Source: Hydrogenophilales bacterium (GTDB taxonomy: Bacteria; Pseudomonadota; Gammaproteobacteria; Burkholderiales; Thiobacillaceae). Taken from it: 64,000 bases of DNA. The notes beneath the pieces are model-generated. The model was not told the origin of the DNA and made no database searches. It worked only from the letters and a program-made list of their open reading frames with translations. Below, one piece after another: positions 46,636 to 54,185 of this stretch. The position numbers and the translations under genes were made by a program. The DNA lies in contig JADJCP010000002.1 of assembly GCA_016703155.1 (NCBI GenBank), positions 496,001-560,000 of the forward strand, read 5' to 3'. The first letter of the stretch is position 1. The number at the start of each line of letters is the position of its first letter.

Positions 46636-46721
46636 GGGCGCACTGTCCTGAAACGTTAGGTAAGTCGTCAGCGTACCCCAGATCACTGGCCACGACGAAT
46701 TTTTGAGGGTTTTAGAACACC

Positions 46722-47585
46722 ATGGCGGACAAGAAAAACCAACGCACAACGGCTCCGGTGAGCATCGCACCCATGCCGGACATCCGGCCCGGCCAGTCCA
46801 TCGAGCTGCTACAGGAACTGCACATCCTGACCCGCGACGGCAAGCTCAACCAGGATAGCCGGCGCAAGCTGAAGCAGGTCTATCACCTCTACCAGTTCAT
46901 CGAACCGCTGCTCGACGAGGTGATGGCTGAACGCGGCGACCTGACCCTGGCCGATCACGGCGCCGGCAAGTCCTACCTCGGTTTCATCCTCTACGACCTG
47001 TTCCTCAAGGACAAACCAAACGGCCATATCCACGGCATCGAAACGCGCCAGGAACTCGTCGAAAAATCGCAGGCCCTAGCCGCGCGCCTCGGTTTCGCGC
47101 GCATGTCCTTCCTGAACCTGTCCGTGGAAGAATCGATCCGTTCCCCGAACTTGCCCGAGCGGATCGACCTGGTCACCGCGCTGCACGCCTGTGATACGGC
47201 CACCGACGACGCCATCCGCTTCGCCCTGCACAAGCGCAGCCGGTTCATCGTCCTCGTCCCCTGCTGTCAGGCCGAAGTTGCCGCCGTCCTGCGCAAACAC
47301 AAGAACGCCTCGTTCGCCAAAACGCCGTTATCCGAGATTTGGCGCCACCCCATCCACTCGCGCGAATTCGGCAGCCACCTGACCAACGTCTGCCGCTGCC
47401 TGCTGCTCGAAGCCCACGGCTACCAGGTCACGGTCACCGAACTGGTCGGCTGGGAACACTCGATGAAAAACGAACTGATCATCGCCCGCCACCACGGTGC
47501 CCCACGCAGCAACGCGCGGGAGCGACTTGAGGCCATCCTCGGCGAACTGAACCTGGACGAACTGAGGCCGCGTTTCGCCTATTGA
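46722..47585 (+). CDS. class I SAM-dependent methyltransferase-like protein
   Basis: A 287-residue protein. The SAM site is LADHGAGKSYLGFILYDLF (motif I) followed by GIETRQELVEKSQALA. DLVTALHACDTATDDAIRFAL and IVLVPCCQAEVA are the later motifs typical of the Methyltransf_32/GSTCD-like family, whose substrates are unknown. It is the last core-like gene before the mobile region. Confidence 0.83.
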   Translation: MADKKNQRTTAPVSIAPMPDIRPGQSIELLQELHILTRDGKLNQDSRRKLKQVYHLYQFIEPLLDEVMAERGDLTLADHGAGKSYLGFILYDLFLKDKPNGHIHGIETRQELVEKSQALAARLGFARMSFLNLSVEESIRSPNLPERIDLVTALHACDTATDDAIRFALHKRSRFIVLVPCCQAEVAAVLRKHKNASFAKTPLSEIWRHPIHSREFGSHLTNVCRCLLLEAHGYQVTVTELVGWEHSMKNELIIARHHGAPRSNARERLEAILGELNLDELRPRFAY

Positions 47586-47917
47586 TTCGGACCCGGGCCG
47601 CTTGGCTTGCCCGTCAAGCCAGCATATGCGACGCCATGCCGTCGGCCAGCTTGGGCTCGAACCAGGCAAGTCGCTTAATTGTCATTTATTTTCATTTACT
47701 TAGTGCACACTGCCCCGTGCCTTTTGTGACCGAAAGTGACAGTTTTTGACGGTTCGTGACGCCAGTGCGTCACGTTTTCGTCACGCTCAAAATCTACAGA
47801 GGCCGATCAAACACAGGCAAAGCTCACCAACTTACAATGTTTGAACTTGTCGTAGTTGAACTACGACTATATTAATCAAATATTGGCGTAATTTGCAATG
47901 ACGACTACTATCGTAGT
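47586..47917 (+). promoter_or_regulatory. intergenic region with AbiE operator palindromes
   Basis: Two palindromes precede abiEi: GTCGTAGTTGAACTACGAC (47849-47867), lying between TTGAAC (-35-like, 47841) and TATATT (-10-like, 47868), and TACTA-TCG-TAGTA (47906-47918) touching the start codon. They share the CTACGA/TCGTAG half-site. AbiEi proteins are known to repress their own operon through inverted repeats. Further upstream is GTGACGC-CAGT-GCGTCAC at about 47756-47773 amid several GTGAC/GTCAC words. A short minus-strand frame (47614-47685, MTIKRLAWFEPKLADGMASHMLA) may be a gene remnant. Confidence 0.65.
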
Positions 47918-48655
47918 ATGGCTACGACTGAACGAAACAAACTAAACACGCTCTACAGACAGTGGGTGCCAGGAGCGCCGTTGGCGTCGGAGGACTTGGC
48001 GGCTCAGGGTATCTCCGCCGACTTGGCCGTCCACTACGTACGTGCCGGCTGGCTTTTCCGCTTGGCACGTGGGGTGTACTGTCGCCCCAACGATACGCTG
48101 GAACTGCATTCCAGCTTGCTCTTGCTTCAGCGCGCCATCGACGGACTACACGTTGGTGGCAAATCAGCCCTCGACTGGTATGGCGTGAGGCACTACCTGT
48201 CACAACAACCGGTGCTGAATCTATATGGCTGGACAGCGGCCCGGCTGCCCGGTTGGTTCACCGAACGCTTCCCGGCGGAATACCACCGCAAGCGGTTGTT
48301 CGAAGAGCCATCGGCCGACCCGATTCACGCCGGGCCGTTTGAAAAACGTAACGGGGCACCCCGAGTATCCGCACCCGAGAGAGCCCTGCTGGAAGTATTC
48401 AGCGAGGTTGGCGTACGCCAACCGATACAGGAGGCGCGTGAACTCGCGGAAAGCACCTACAACCTGCGCGCTGATGTGCTGCGTGAATTGCTGCAACGTT
48501 GCTCCAGCGTCAAGACGGTGCGCATGTGCCTACAGTTTGGCCGCGAACTCGGACTGCCATGGGCTGAGAAGCTTGATCCAACCCAACTGCCCACCGGTAG
48601 CGCCCGAGCCTGGGTGTCCCGCTCTGTCGACGGTCTGCTGATACTTAAGCCATGA
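47918..48655 (+). CDS. abiEi: type IV TA system AbiEi antitoxin/autorepressor
   Basis: A 245-residue AbiEi. The N-terminal winged-helix region (MATTERNKLNTLYRQWVPGAPLASEDLAAQGISADLAVHYVRAGWLFRLARGVYCRP) is the AbiEi_4-type DNA-binding part; the rest (VGGKSALDWYGVRHYL, APERALLEVFSEVG) is the antitoxin C-terminal domain. It neutralises AbiEii without direct binding and represses the operon. The start ATG 47918 has no ribosome site and lies against the second operator, so it may be leaderless. It overlaps abiEii by 4 bases. Confidence 0.88.
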   Translation: MATTERNKLNTLYRQWVPGAPLASEDLAAQGISADLAVHYVRAGWLFRLARGVYCRPNDTLELHSSLLLLQRAIDGLHVGGKSALDWYGVRHYLSQQPVLNLYGWTAARLPGWFTERFPAEYHRKRLFEEPSADPIHAGPFEKRNGAPRVSAPERALLEVFSEVGVRQPIQEARELAESTYNLRADVLRELLQRCSSVKTVRMCLQFGRELGLPWAEKLDPTQLPTGSARAWVSRSVDGLLILKP

Positions 48656-49566
48656 ACCAGGACTACCTCGATACCGCACGACTGCTGACTCAGGTCGCCC
48701 CGCTCGTTTTTTCGGATGACGCGTTCGCGCTCAAGGGCGGCACGGCGATCAATCTATTCATACGTGACATGCCGCGCCTGTCGGTCGATCTGGATCTGGC
48801 ATTTCCCGACCACAGCCTTGCGCGAGATGAAGCTCTGGCTCGCATCAATGCATCCATCCGCCATTCCGCGGAGCGTTTGGAAGCACGGGGGTTCCAAACC
48901 CATATGCCCGCGACACCCGATGCAGGGGAAACCAAACTGCTGGTGCGGCGCGCGGGCATTGAGGTCAAGATCGAAGTCAATTATGTGATGCGAGGCACCG
49001 TCCACCCTGTGCGTTCCGCTTCATTGACTCCCATGGCGCGAGATACCTTACTGGCCGATCTCGAAATTCCAGTGGTGTCGCTGGAGGATGTCTACGGCGG
49101 CAAACTCGTTGCTGCCATGGACCGTCAGCACCCCCGTGATCTGTTCGACGTGATGCAGCTATTCGCCCACGAAGGCATCACCCCCGGTATCCGACGTACC
49201 TTTGTGGTCTACCTCGCCAGCCACAACCGCCCCATTCACGAAGTGCTGTTCCCGACTCTACGGAACATCGACAGAGAATACGAATTCAACTTCAGAGGCA
49301 TGACCACTCAGCCGGTTGAACTGGCTGCGCTTCTGGACGCACGAGAGCGAATGATGCAGGAACTTCAAGGCGGCCTGGATGCCGAGGAGCGACAGTTCTT
49401 GTTGTCACTCGTCAGCGGCAGGCCCGAATGGTCGTTACTGGGGATCGCCCACGCCGAACAGCTGCCCGGGATCCGCTGGAAACTGCACAATCTCGCGCAA
49501 CTGGAACGCAAGAGCCCGAAAAAATTCGCCGAACAGGCTGAAATACTTACCCGGAGACTTATGTAG
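48652..49566 (+). CDS. abiEii: type IV TA system AbiEii nucleotidyltransferase toxin
   Basis: A 304-residue AbiEii. The nucleotidyltransferase motif is FALKGGTAINLFIRDMPRLSVDLDLAF (G-G-T...D-x-D) with a later DVYGGKLVAAMDRQHPRDLFDVMQLF. These toxins act in phage abortive infection and stabilise mobile elements; related enzymes add nucleotides to tRNA. The ATGA overlap with abiEi and the position at the mobile-element edge fit a maintenance or defence role. Confidence 0.9.
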   Translation: MNQDYLDTARLLTQVAPLVFSDDAFALKGGTAINLFIRDMPRLSVDLDLAFPDHSLARDEALARINASIRHSAERLEARGFQTHMPATPDAGETKLLVRRAGIEVKIEVNYVMRGTVHPVRSASLTPMARDTLLADLEIPVVSLEDVYGGKLVAAMDRQHPRDLFDVMQLFAHEGITPGIRRTFVVYLASHNRPIHEVLFPTLRNIDREYEFNFRGMTTQPVELAALLDARERMMQELQGGLDAEERQFLLSLVSGRPEWSLLGIAHAEQLPGIRWKLHNLAQLERKSPKKFAEQAEILTRRLM

Positions 49567-49887
49567 CGAAGCAAACAGACAAGGACGATGGCATCGTCAC
49601 TCACTGTTCGGCAATCAACTTAATTCTCTGAGCCCCCGCGATAAGTTACCATTCTGTGCAACAGGATATATCTGTCGAGCCGTGTTAAGGACGAACATCG
49701 GGAAGCAGACCAAACTGCTGGCCAGTCGCCCATTCCCGGATCACATAACCGTTGTCTTCATCAGGAGCCCCGAAACCACAGCCCAATGACACGAACAGAT
49801 GGTCATCGCCATCTGACCGACAACGTGGAGGTAAATCAGAAAACGATAGGGAGCTGTCGCTTTTATGCGATTTTCAGGAGAAAAAAA
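49567..49887. other. intergenic region after abiE
   Basis: 321 bp with no supported gene on either strand. Only the ribosome site AGGAG (49876-49880) for the next gene stands out. The composition is mixed and may include remnants from earlier insertions. Confidence 0.45.
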
Positions 49888-50205
49888 GTGGTTGATCCAG
49901 TTGAATACATCACACAATTCGATGAAGTACCTTACATGGTGGCCGTCGCCGCCGAGACGATGGGCATAGCCACGCACAAGCAGGCTCCGTGCGTGTTCAG
50001 CCCGACCGAGCTGGTGGATCGAGCCGAGTCCGCCATCTACAAGTACCCCGTTCATGCCTATGAGATCGGTCTGGTCACATTGGCCATGTTGGCGGACGGC
50101 ATCATTCCAGACACCCCTGGCAGACTGGTACTGCGCGAGCAATTCGTTCGGATTGGCGATGCGATTCAGGATGCCGAGAATGATCAGCAAGCCCATACGA
50201 CCTAA
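49888..50205 (+). CDS. hypothetical protein of the mobile region
   Basis: A 105-residue protein starting at GTG 49888, seven bases behind AGGAG. The sequence (VDPVEYITQFDEVPYMVAVAAETMG, FSPTELVDRAESAIYKYPVHAYEIGLVTLAMLADG) looks folded and alpha-helical, with no membrane segment. The frame stays open back to 49786 but lacks a better start. No family was recognised. Confidence 0.55.
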   Translation: MVDPVEYITQFDEVPYMVAVAAETMGIATHKQAPCVFSPTELVDRAESAIYKYPVHAYEIGLVTLAMLADGIIPDTPGRLVLREQFVRIGDAIQDAENDQQAHTT

Positions 50206-50601
50206 GGCATACCAGCACACCTTTGATAGCAGGTGGTAATTCGTTGACACAGACATGAGCATCGCGCCGGCCAATAATTACGAGATTGACTGGCTAAAGA
50301 CGTGTCCCGATTGACCAAGCACTTTGCCTGTGCCTCCGCATGAAACCGGAGGAAGCGATCCCAACGATCTAGCTAGAACTGGCCCTGAACGTTGCAAACG
50401 GCGACTCACGACGATGACAGCGAGCCCACCGAACCCGACTTGACCGATGGCTCCCTATGGCCAGGCGATCATTCCCCGAACCATGCACCCAATTTATTGA
50501 TAGGCGTATCGGGATACAAGAAACCAGATCACGCCCATATAATGCCGCGATGAACAACCAACACCCACAAAAAAAGCTGATCGCCCTGTTACTGCCTTTG
50601 C
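50206..50601. other. intergenic region before HTH genes
   Basis: 396 bp without a supported gene. ATG 50550 opens MNNQHPQKKLIALLLPLREGVG in a frame one base off from the HTH gene that follows. If a base is missing near 50601, it would be the true N-terminus of that gene. No terminator or RNA gene was seen. Confidence 0.4.
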
Positions 50602-51144
50602 GTGAAGGAGTCGGACTCCCCTGCCCCGACTCCGCCCACCCTGCCGGATATCGAGAAGAAGCCGGCCGTGAAAAGAAGCTTGTCGCCAGAACATCAGGAG
50701 TTGGTGGACATCCGCCTGAAGCTTGGCTTGTCGCAAGCCCAATTCGCGGAAGAGCTGGGTATCGGTGTTCCCCGCCTATCGTCATACGAGTATGGCCGTG
50801 CCGGGAGTATTCCTGAATGGGTCATGACGGCTGCACGGGAGCTGGTGGCAAATAACGGCGAGGCCCAGGAATCCATTCGAAAGAAATACGAAGAGCTTGA
50901 GATGCCTATCATCCTGGCCACTTGGGCAAAGGCACTCGGTGTGCCCTATGAGGACAATGGCCAGCTCGCAGCGTTGCTCGGAACCTCTGTCTCCACCTTG
51001 ACCAGATGGAAGAACAAGCTCACTCGACCAAGCCTGCATTCGTTGGCCTTCCACGAGCACATGGTCGACCAGGCCAAGAAGAAGTTGGCCAAACAAAAAG
51101 CATGCATCGAAGAACTGGCCGGCGGAAAACCAAAGCGTCGGTAG
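50602..51144 (+). CDS. HTH-type transcriptional regulator
   Basis: A 180-residue protein with an XRE-type helix-turn-helix (LVDIRLKLGLSQAQFAEELGIGVPRLSSYEYGRAGSIPEWVM, about residues 34-75) and a second region resembling another HTH (LAALLGTSVSTLTRWKNKLTRPS). A basic C-terminus follows. The only start in frame is GTG 50602, with no clear ribosome site. It probably regulates the mobile element; the target is unknown. Confidence 0.7.
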   Translation: MKESDSPAPTPPTLPDIEKKPAVKRSLSPEHQELVDIRLKLGLSQAQFAEELGIGVPRLSSYEYGRAGSIPEWVMTAARELVANNGEAQESIRKKYEELEMPIILATWAKALGVPYEDNGQLAALLGTSVSTLTRWKNKLTRPSLHSLAFHEHMVDQAKKKLAKQKACIEELAGGKPKRR

Positions 51145-51261
51145 GCGTCACTTCTATTAAACCAATGTGGGCTGATTGCCTCTCAGAACGACAAAATTAT
51201 TGTTGATGGTGTATAAATTGAACCCGTGCGCCATTACACATCCACGCAACAGGTGAACAAG

Positions 51262-51798
51262 ATGGTAGATAAATCCAAAGATAAACCGGTCCGACAAAGC
51301 CGCAAGACGACCAACGCGGCCAAGACACCTGAAAGCCCTGTAGGCGCCGCGCTCATCGCGTCACTGTGGGAGCGAATGAGCGAGCGCGGTCATACCACGA
51401 AGGAATTGGCCGAATCCCTCGGCATCACTTACGTGTACCTGATGGCCCTGGCGCGGGGCGAGAAGCCCATCCCCCAGGTTGGCCGCGAAGTCCTGAAGCG
51501 CGCCGCCGACTATCTGGGTACCCCCGTCGCCCAAGCCTATTTGCTCGCCGGCGCCTTGAACCCGGAAGACTTCGTCCTAAGTCCCACAATGGACGAGCGG
51601 ATAGCACGCATCCGAGACGCCATGACGCATGACGCGATGTGGTGCGGGCTCGCTCTTACCGATGAAGTCTGGCAGCAAACTCCGCAGGAGGCCCGCCTGC
51701 TGATTTGTATGCTTTACGAGCAGTCGGCGAAGACAACCTGGCTCGACTGGACGATGGTTCCGAAAGGGACGACCTCGAAGGTCAAGCTGGCTTCGTAG
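51262..51798 (+). CDS. XRE-like HTH protein
   Basis: A 178-residue protein. After a basic, low-complexity N-terminus (MVDKSKDKPVRQSRKTTNAAKTPES) comes an HTH of the cro/C1 type (LWERMSERGHTTKELAESLGITYVYLMALARGEKPIPQVGREVLKRAADYLGTPVAQAYLLAGAL, about residues 45-108). The C-terminal part is helical. ATG 51262 follows AGGTG; a GTG at 51226 is possible. Its 3' end overlaps the convergent HExxH gene by about 85 bases, unusually long for two real genes. Confidence 0.7.
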   Translation: MVDKSKDKPVRQSRKTTNAAKTPESPVGAALIASLWERMSERGHTTKELAESLGITYVYLMALARGEKPIPQVGREVLKRAADYLGTPVAQAYLLAGALNPEDFVLSPTMDERIARIRDAMTHDAMWCGLALTDEVWQQTPQEARLLICMLYEQSAKTTWLDWTMVPKGTTSKVKLAS

Positions 51799-52667
51799 GA
51801 CTGGTTTGGAGTTTGCACGAGCCAGGGGGGCGAACACCGCTGCAATATGCGCTTCCAGCCATTACGGGCGGTGACGGCTTCACGAAGAATGTCCATGTAC
51901 TCGTCGACATTCACCCGTTCATCCGGCGGCATTGGCCCCTGTTCATGTTCTGCAAGCAACCGCAGCAGCCCCTTGGAGCTGTCGGATAATTCGCGAATTC
52001 GGCTGTAGGCCTCGCAGGCATAGGCGAAGGTTTCGCGCTTCCCATAGTCGATTTCCAGCAACCATTCTTTCCGTCTGGTCTCAGGCAACCCGATCGTGAC
52101 ACGCTTGCAGTTGTGGAAGATGTGCGCCGCTTCGTGAACCAGAAAGTCATCGAAGCAGCCAGATTGATCGAAGTATCCAGCTGACAGATAGCAGGTTGTT
52201 CCCTCGCTCAGGCCAGCAAGATAGGGGGCATCATCTGCAAGGAGCTCAGCGTCAAAGTCCGCCAGATAGAGATTCGCAAGATTCCAGGCAGTACGGAGCC
52301 ATGGCGTCTGCTCAAGCACGCCATCGATTGTGACCGGCGTCATAAAAACGACTGAACGCGCGAGCGTATCCAGAACCCGCTCTTGTTCTGTCGCCGGAAA
52401 CAGCCCGCGCACCATAGGCGTGACTTTCACACGTGTAAACGCAACGGTATCCATATTGGTCAAGGCTTCGGGGAGCGTGGCATGCTGAGTTCGCTCCCGG
52501 ACCGTAGAGACCAAGGCACGACGCAGAACTGCATTGCCAGATTGAGCACGTGCAAGGAAATCATTTCCTGGCCATACCCGAAACGCTAAATCGTGCTCAC
52601 CACTCCGAAGGAAGGCATCGATCTCGTGCTTTGGGATTTCCAGCCCATCGTCACGCCTTGTTGCCAT
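51714..52667 (-). CDS. putative zinc metallopeptidase-like protein (HExxH)
   Basis: A 317-residue protein with the motif FLVHEAAHIFHNC (HEAAH, about residues 178-182) and a following KRETFAYACEAYSRI about 30 residues on, which can supply the third metal ligand. This is the pattern of gluzincin-type peptidases; no membrane segment or signal peptide is seen, so it is cytoplasmic. The start MATRRDDGLEI at 52667 lies within the end of the DUF1778/IHF chimera gene (17-base overlap), so the two are coupled. The substrate is unknown. Confidence 0.65.
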   Translation of the reverse strand: MATRRDDGLEIPKHEIDAFLRSGEHDLAFRVWPGNDFLARAQSGNAVLRRALVSTVRERTQHATLPEALTNMDTVAFTRVKVTPMVRGLFPATEQERVLDTLARSVVFMTPVTIDGVLEQTPWLRTAWNLANLYLADFDAELLADDAPYLAGLSEGTTCYLSAGYFDQSGCFDDFLVHEAAHIFHNCKRVTIGLPETRRKEWLLEIDYGKRETFAYACEAYSRIRELSDSSKGLLRLLAEHEQGPMPPDERVNVDEYMDILREAVTARNGWKRILQRCSPPWLVQTPNQSYEASLTFEVVPFGTIVQSSQVVFADCS

Positions 52668-53070
52668 CACCCACGCCTTCCACTGCAAACTTGAGTTTCT
52701 GACTGGCATGGAAGGTGGTGACCCGGCGGGCATGGATGGGCATCTCCTCGCCGGTCTTAGGGTTGCGGCCAGGGCGTTGGGGTTTGTCGCGCAACTGGAA
52801 ATTGCCGAAGCCAGACAATTTTAGGCACTCATTGGGCTGAGGCGGTTGGTCCAATCGGGTCAGAAACTCGGCGTAGGCCTCTCTGCTGGTGACGATGAGC
52901 ACCTGATCGGGCAAGTCCTCTTCGGCCGCGAGACGCTCGGCACCCAGGATGAAATTGGTATGGGGCTTCCGGTGCGCCCTGGCGGCGCGGTCGATCAGGC
53001 CACACTCTTCGGGCTCGATGCGGGTATCCAGAGACTCGCGCTTGCCGGGCACTTCGGGCGGTGTAGACAT
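52651..53070 (-). CDS. DUF1778 antitoxin / IHF-alpha chimeric DNA-binding protein
   Basis: A 139-residue protein. Residues 1-80 (RESLDTRIEPEECGLIDRAARAHRKPHTNFILGAERLAAEE...SREAYAEFLTRLDQPPQPNE) are a DUF1778/TacA-type ribbon-helix-helix antitoxin. Residues 82-130 (CLKLSGFGNFQLRDKPQRPGRNPKTGEEMPIHARRVTTFHASQKLK) are the DNA-bending beta-arm half of IHF-alpha, including the GRNPKTGEE tip. The normal antitoxin C-terminus and the IHF N-terminal helices are missing. No GNAT toxin is adjacent; the next gene is the HExxH protein. The start ATG 53070 follows AAGAAGG. Confidence 0.75.
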   Translation of the reverse strand: MSTPPEVPGKRESLDTRIEPEECGLIDRAARAHRKPHTNFILGAERLAAEEDLPDQVLIVTSREAYAEFLTRLDQPPQPNECLKLSGFGNFQLRDKPQRPGRNPKTGEEMPIHARRVTTFHASQKLKFAVEGVGDGNKA

Positions 53071-53282
53071 GGTGGGGACCTTCTTGGGTTAGGCCGATTA
53101 TAGCGATGCGGCCGACATCTTCATTACGGATGCCAGGGTGGCGTCCATGGCGCCACGAATGGAATACCTATAAATAGTTGTGTGTACGTGCATTGGTATA
53201 TTATATTTCTGTTTGATGGTTATGGTCATCGTGTAGCCACGTTACACACAAACGCATTCGTTAACCGTAGCAGGAGGTACAT
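53071..53282. promoter_or_regulatory. divergent regulatory region upstream of parA
   Basis: A 212-bp divergent control region. It holds TGGCGTCCATGGCGCCA (a near-palindrome at about 53140-53156), an AT-rich core (about 53190-53215), and an inverted pair GTTGTGTGTACG (about 53176) and CGTTACACACAAAC (about 53239) that could be an operator for parA autoregulation. AGGAGG at 53272-53277 is the parA ribosome site. Confidence 0.5.
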
Positions 53283-54185
53283 GTGGTCATTCTGAGCGTC
53301 GTAGGCACCAAGGGAGGTATCGGCAAAACAACCATCACGGCCAATCTCGGCGCGCTTGCCGCCGACATGGGGCTTCGTGTGCTCTTGGTCGACGCCGATA
53401 TCCAGGGATCGCTATCCAAGTATTACCAGCTGCGGCGGCAAGCTCCGGATGGGCTGACCTCCGTCGTCCTGAGCGGTCGCGTCGCCGAATCGGCCATCTC
53501 GACGACGGCGTGGGATCGGCTGGACATCATCGTGTGCGATGCTCCGAGACGTAAATTCGCCGGCATCGAAACCACCGATCTGGAGCAGTTCATCCAGGGC
53601 CGCATCGACGCGCCGATGATCCTCCGCAAAGCACTGCGCGCCCCGGTCATTGAAGACAACTACGATCTGGTGTTCATCGATACCCCCGGTGCCCAGGGGC
53701 CGTTGCTCTACACAGCGGCATTGGCCGCGCATCGCCTGATCTCCCCAGTCCTGCCGGAGACGCCGAGCGCGCGGGAATTCCGCACCGGCACGTTCGAACT
53801 GCTGGTCAAGCTCGAAGAAGCCCAGGCACTGGGTATCGGTCCCGGTCCCCTGACGGCGGTCATCAACCGGGTCGGGCACACCAACGACGCGCGGCAGATC
53901 ACCCAGGAAATCCGGCAGAGCTATCTGGAGATGCGCGGCTTGGTCACCGTGGCCGAAACCGCCATTCCGGCCAGCGTGGTCTACAACGAAGCAGCCACAG
54001 CTCAACTGGCGGTGCACCGACTCAAACGCCGGGAGCGCGGGGTGACGCCATTCGACACCATGCATCGCCTGGTCTGGGAGCTGATCCCATCGCTCAGCGG
54101 CGTCTACGCCGGTGGTTTCTCCGAGGAAGAAGAAACGCCTTCCCCGGCCTCGCAGCCGGCCCACGATGAAGTGAACACGGCATGA
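53283..54185 (+). CDS. parA: ICE ParA-family partition ATPase
   Basis: A 300-residue ParA/Soj ATPase. The deviant Walker A is KGGIGKTT (residues 10-17), followed by LLVDADIQGSLSKYYQL and the DLVFIDTPGAQGPLLYTAALAAHRLISPVLPE segment. GTG 53283 lies 5 bases behind AGGAGG; the ATG one base out of frame is not used. ParA near one end is typical of PFGI-1/SPI-7-class ICEs, where it aids maintenance of the excised form. The 3' end overlaps parB (ATGA). Confidence 0.92.
   Translation: MVILSVVGTKGGIGKTTITANLGALAADMGLRVLLVDADIQGSLSKYYQLRRQAPDGLTSVVLSGRVAESAISTTAWDRLDIIVCDAPRRKFAGIETTDLEQFIQGRIDAPMILRKALRAPVIEDNYDLVFIDTPGAQGPLLYTAALAAHRLISPVLPETPSAREFRTGTFELLVKLEEAQALGIGPGPLTAVINRVGHTNDARQITQEIRQSYLEMRGLVTVAETAIPASVVYNEAATAQLAVHRLKRRERGVTPFDTMHRLVWELIPSLSGVYAGGFSEEEETPSPASQPAHDEVNTA

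Noticed and set aside
51425..51607. CRISPR or tandem-repeat signal in the mobile region
   Set aside because: No regularly spaced direct repeats with unique spacers were found anywhere in the window.
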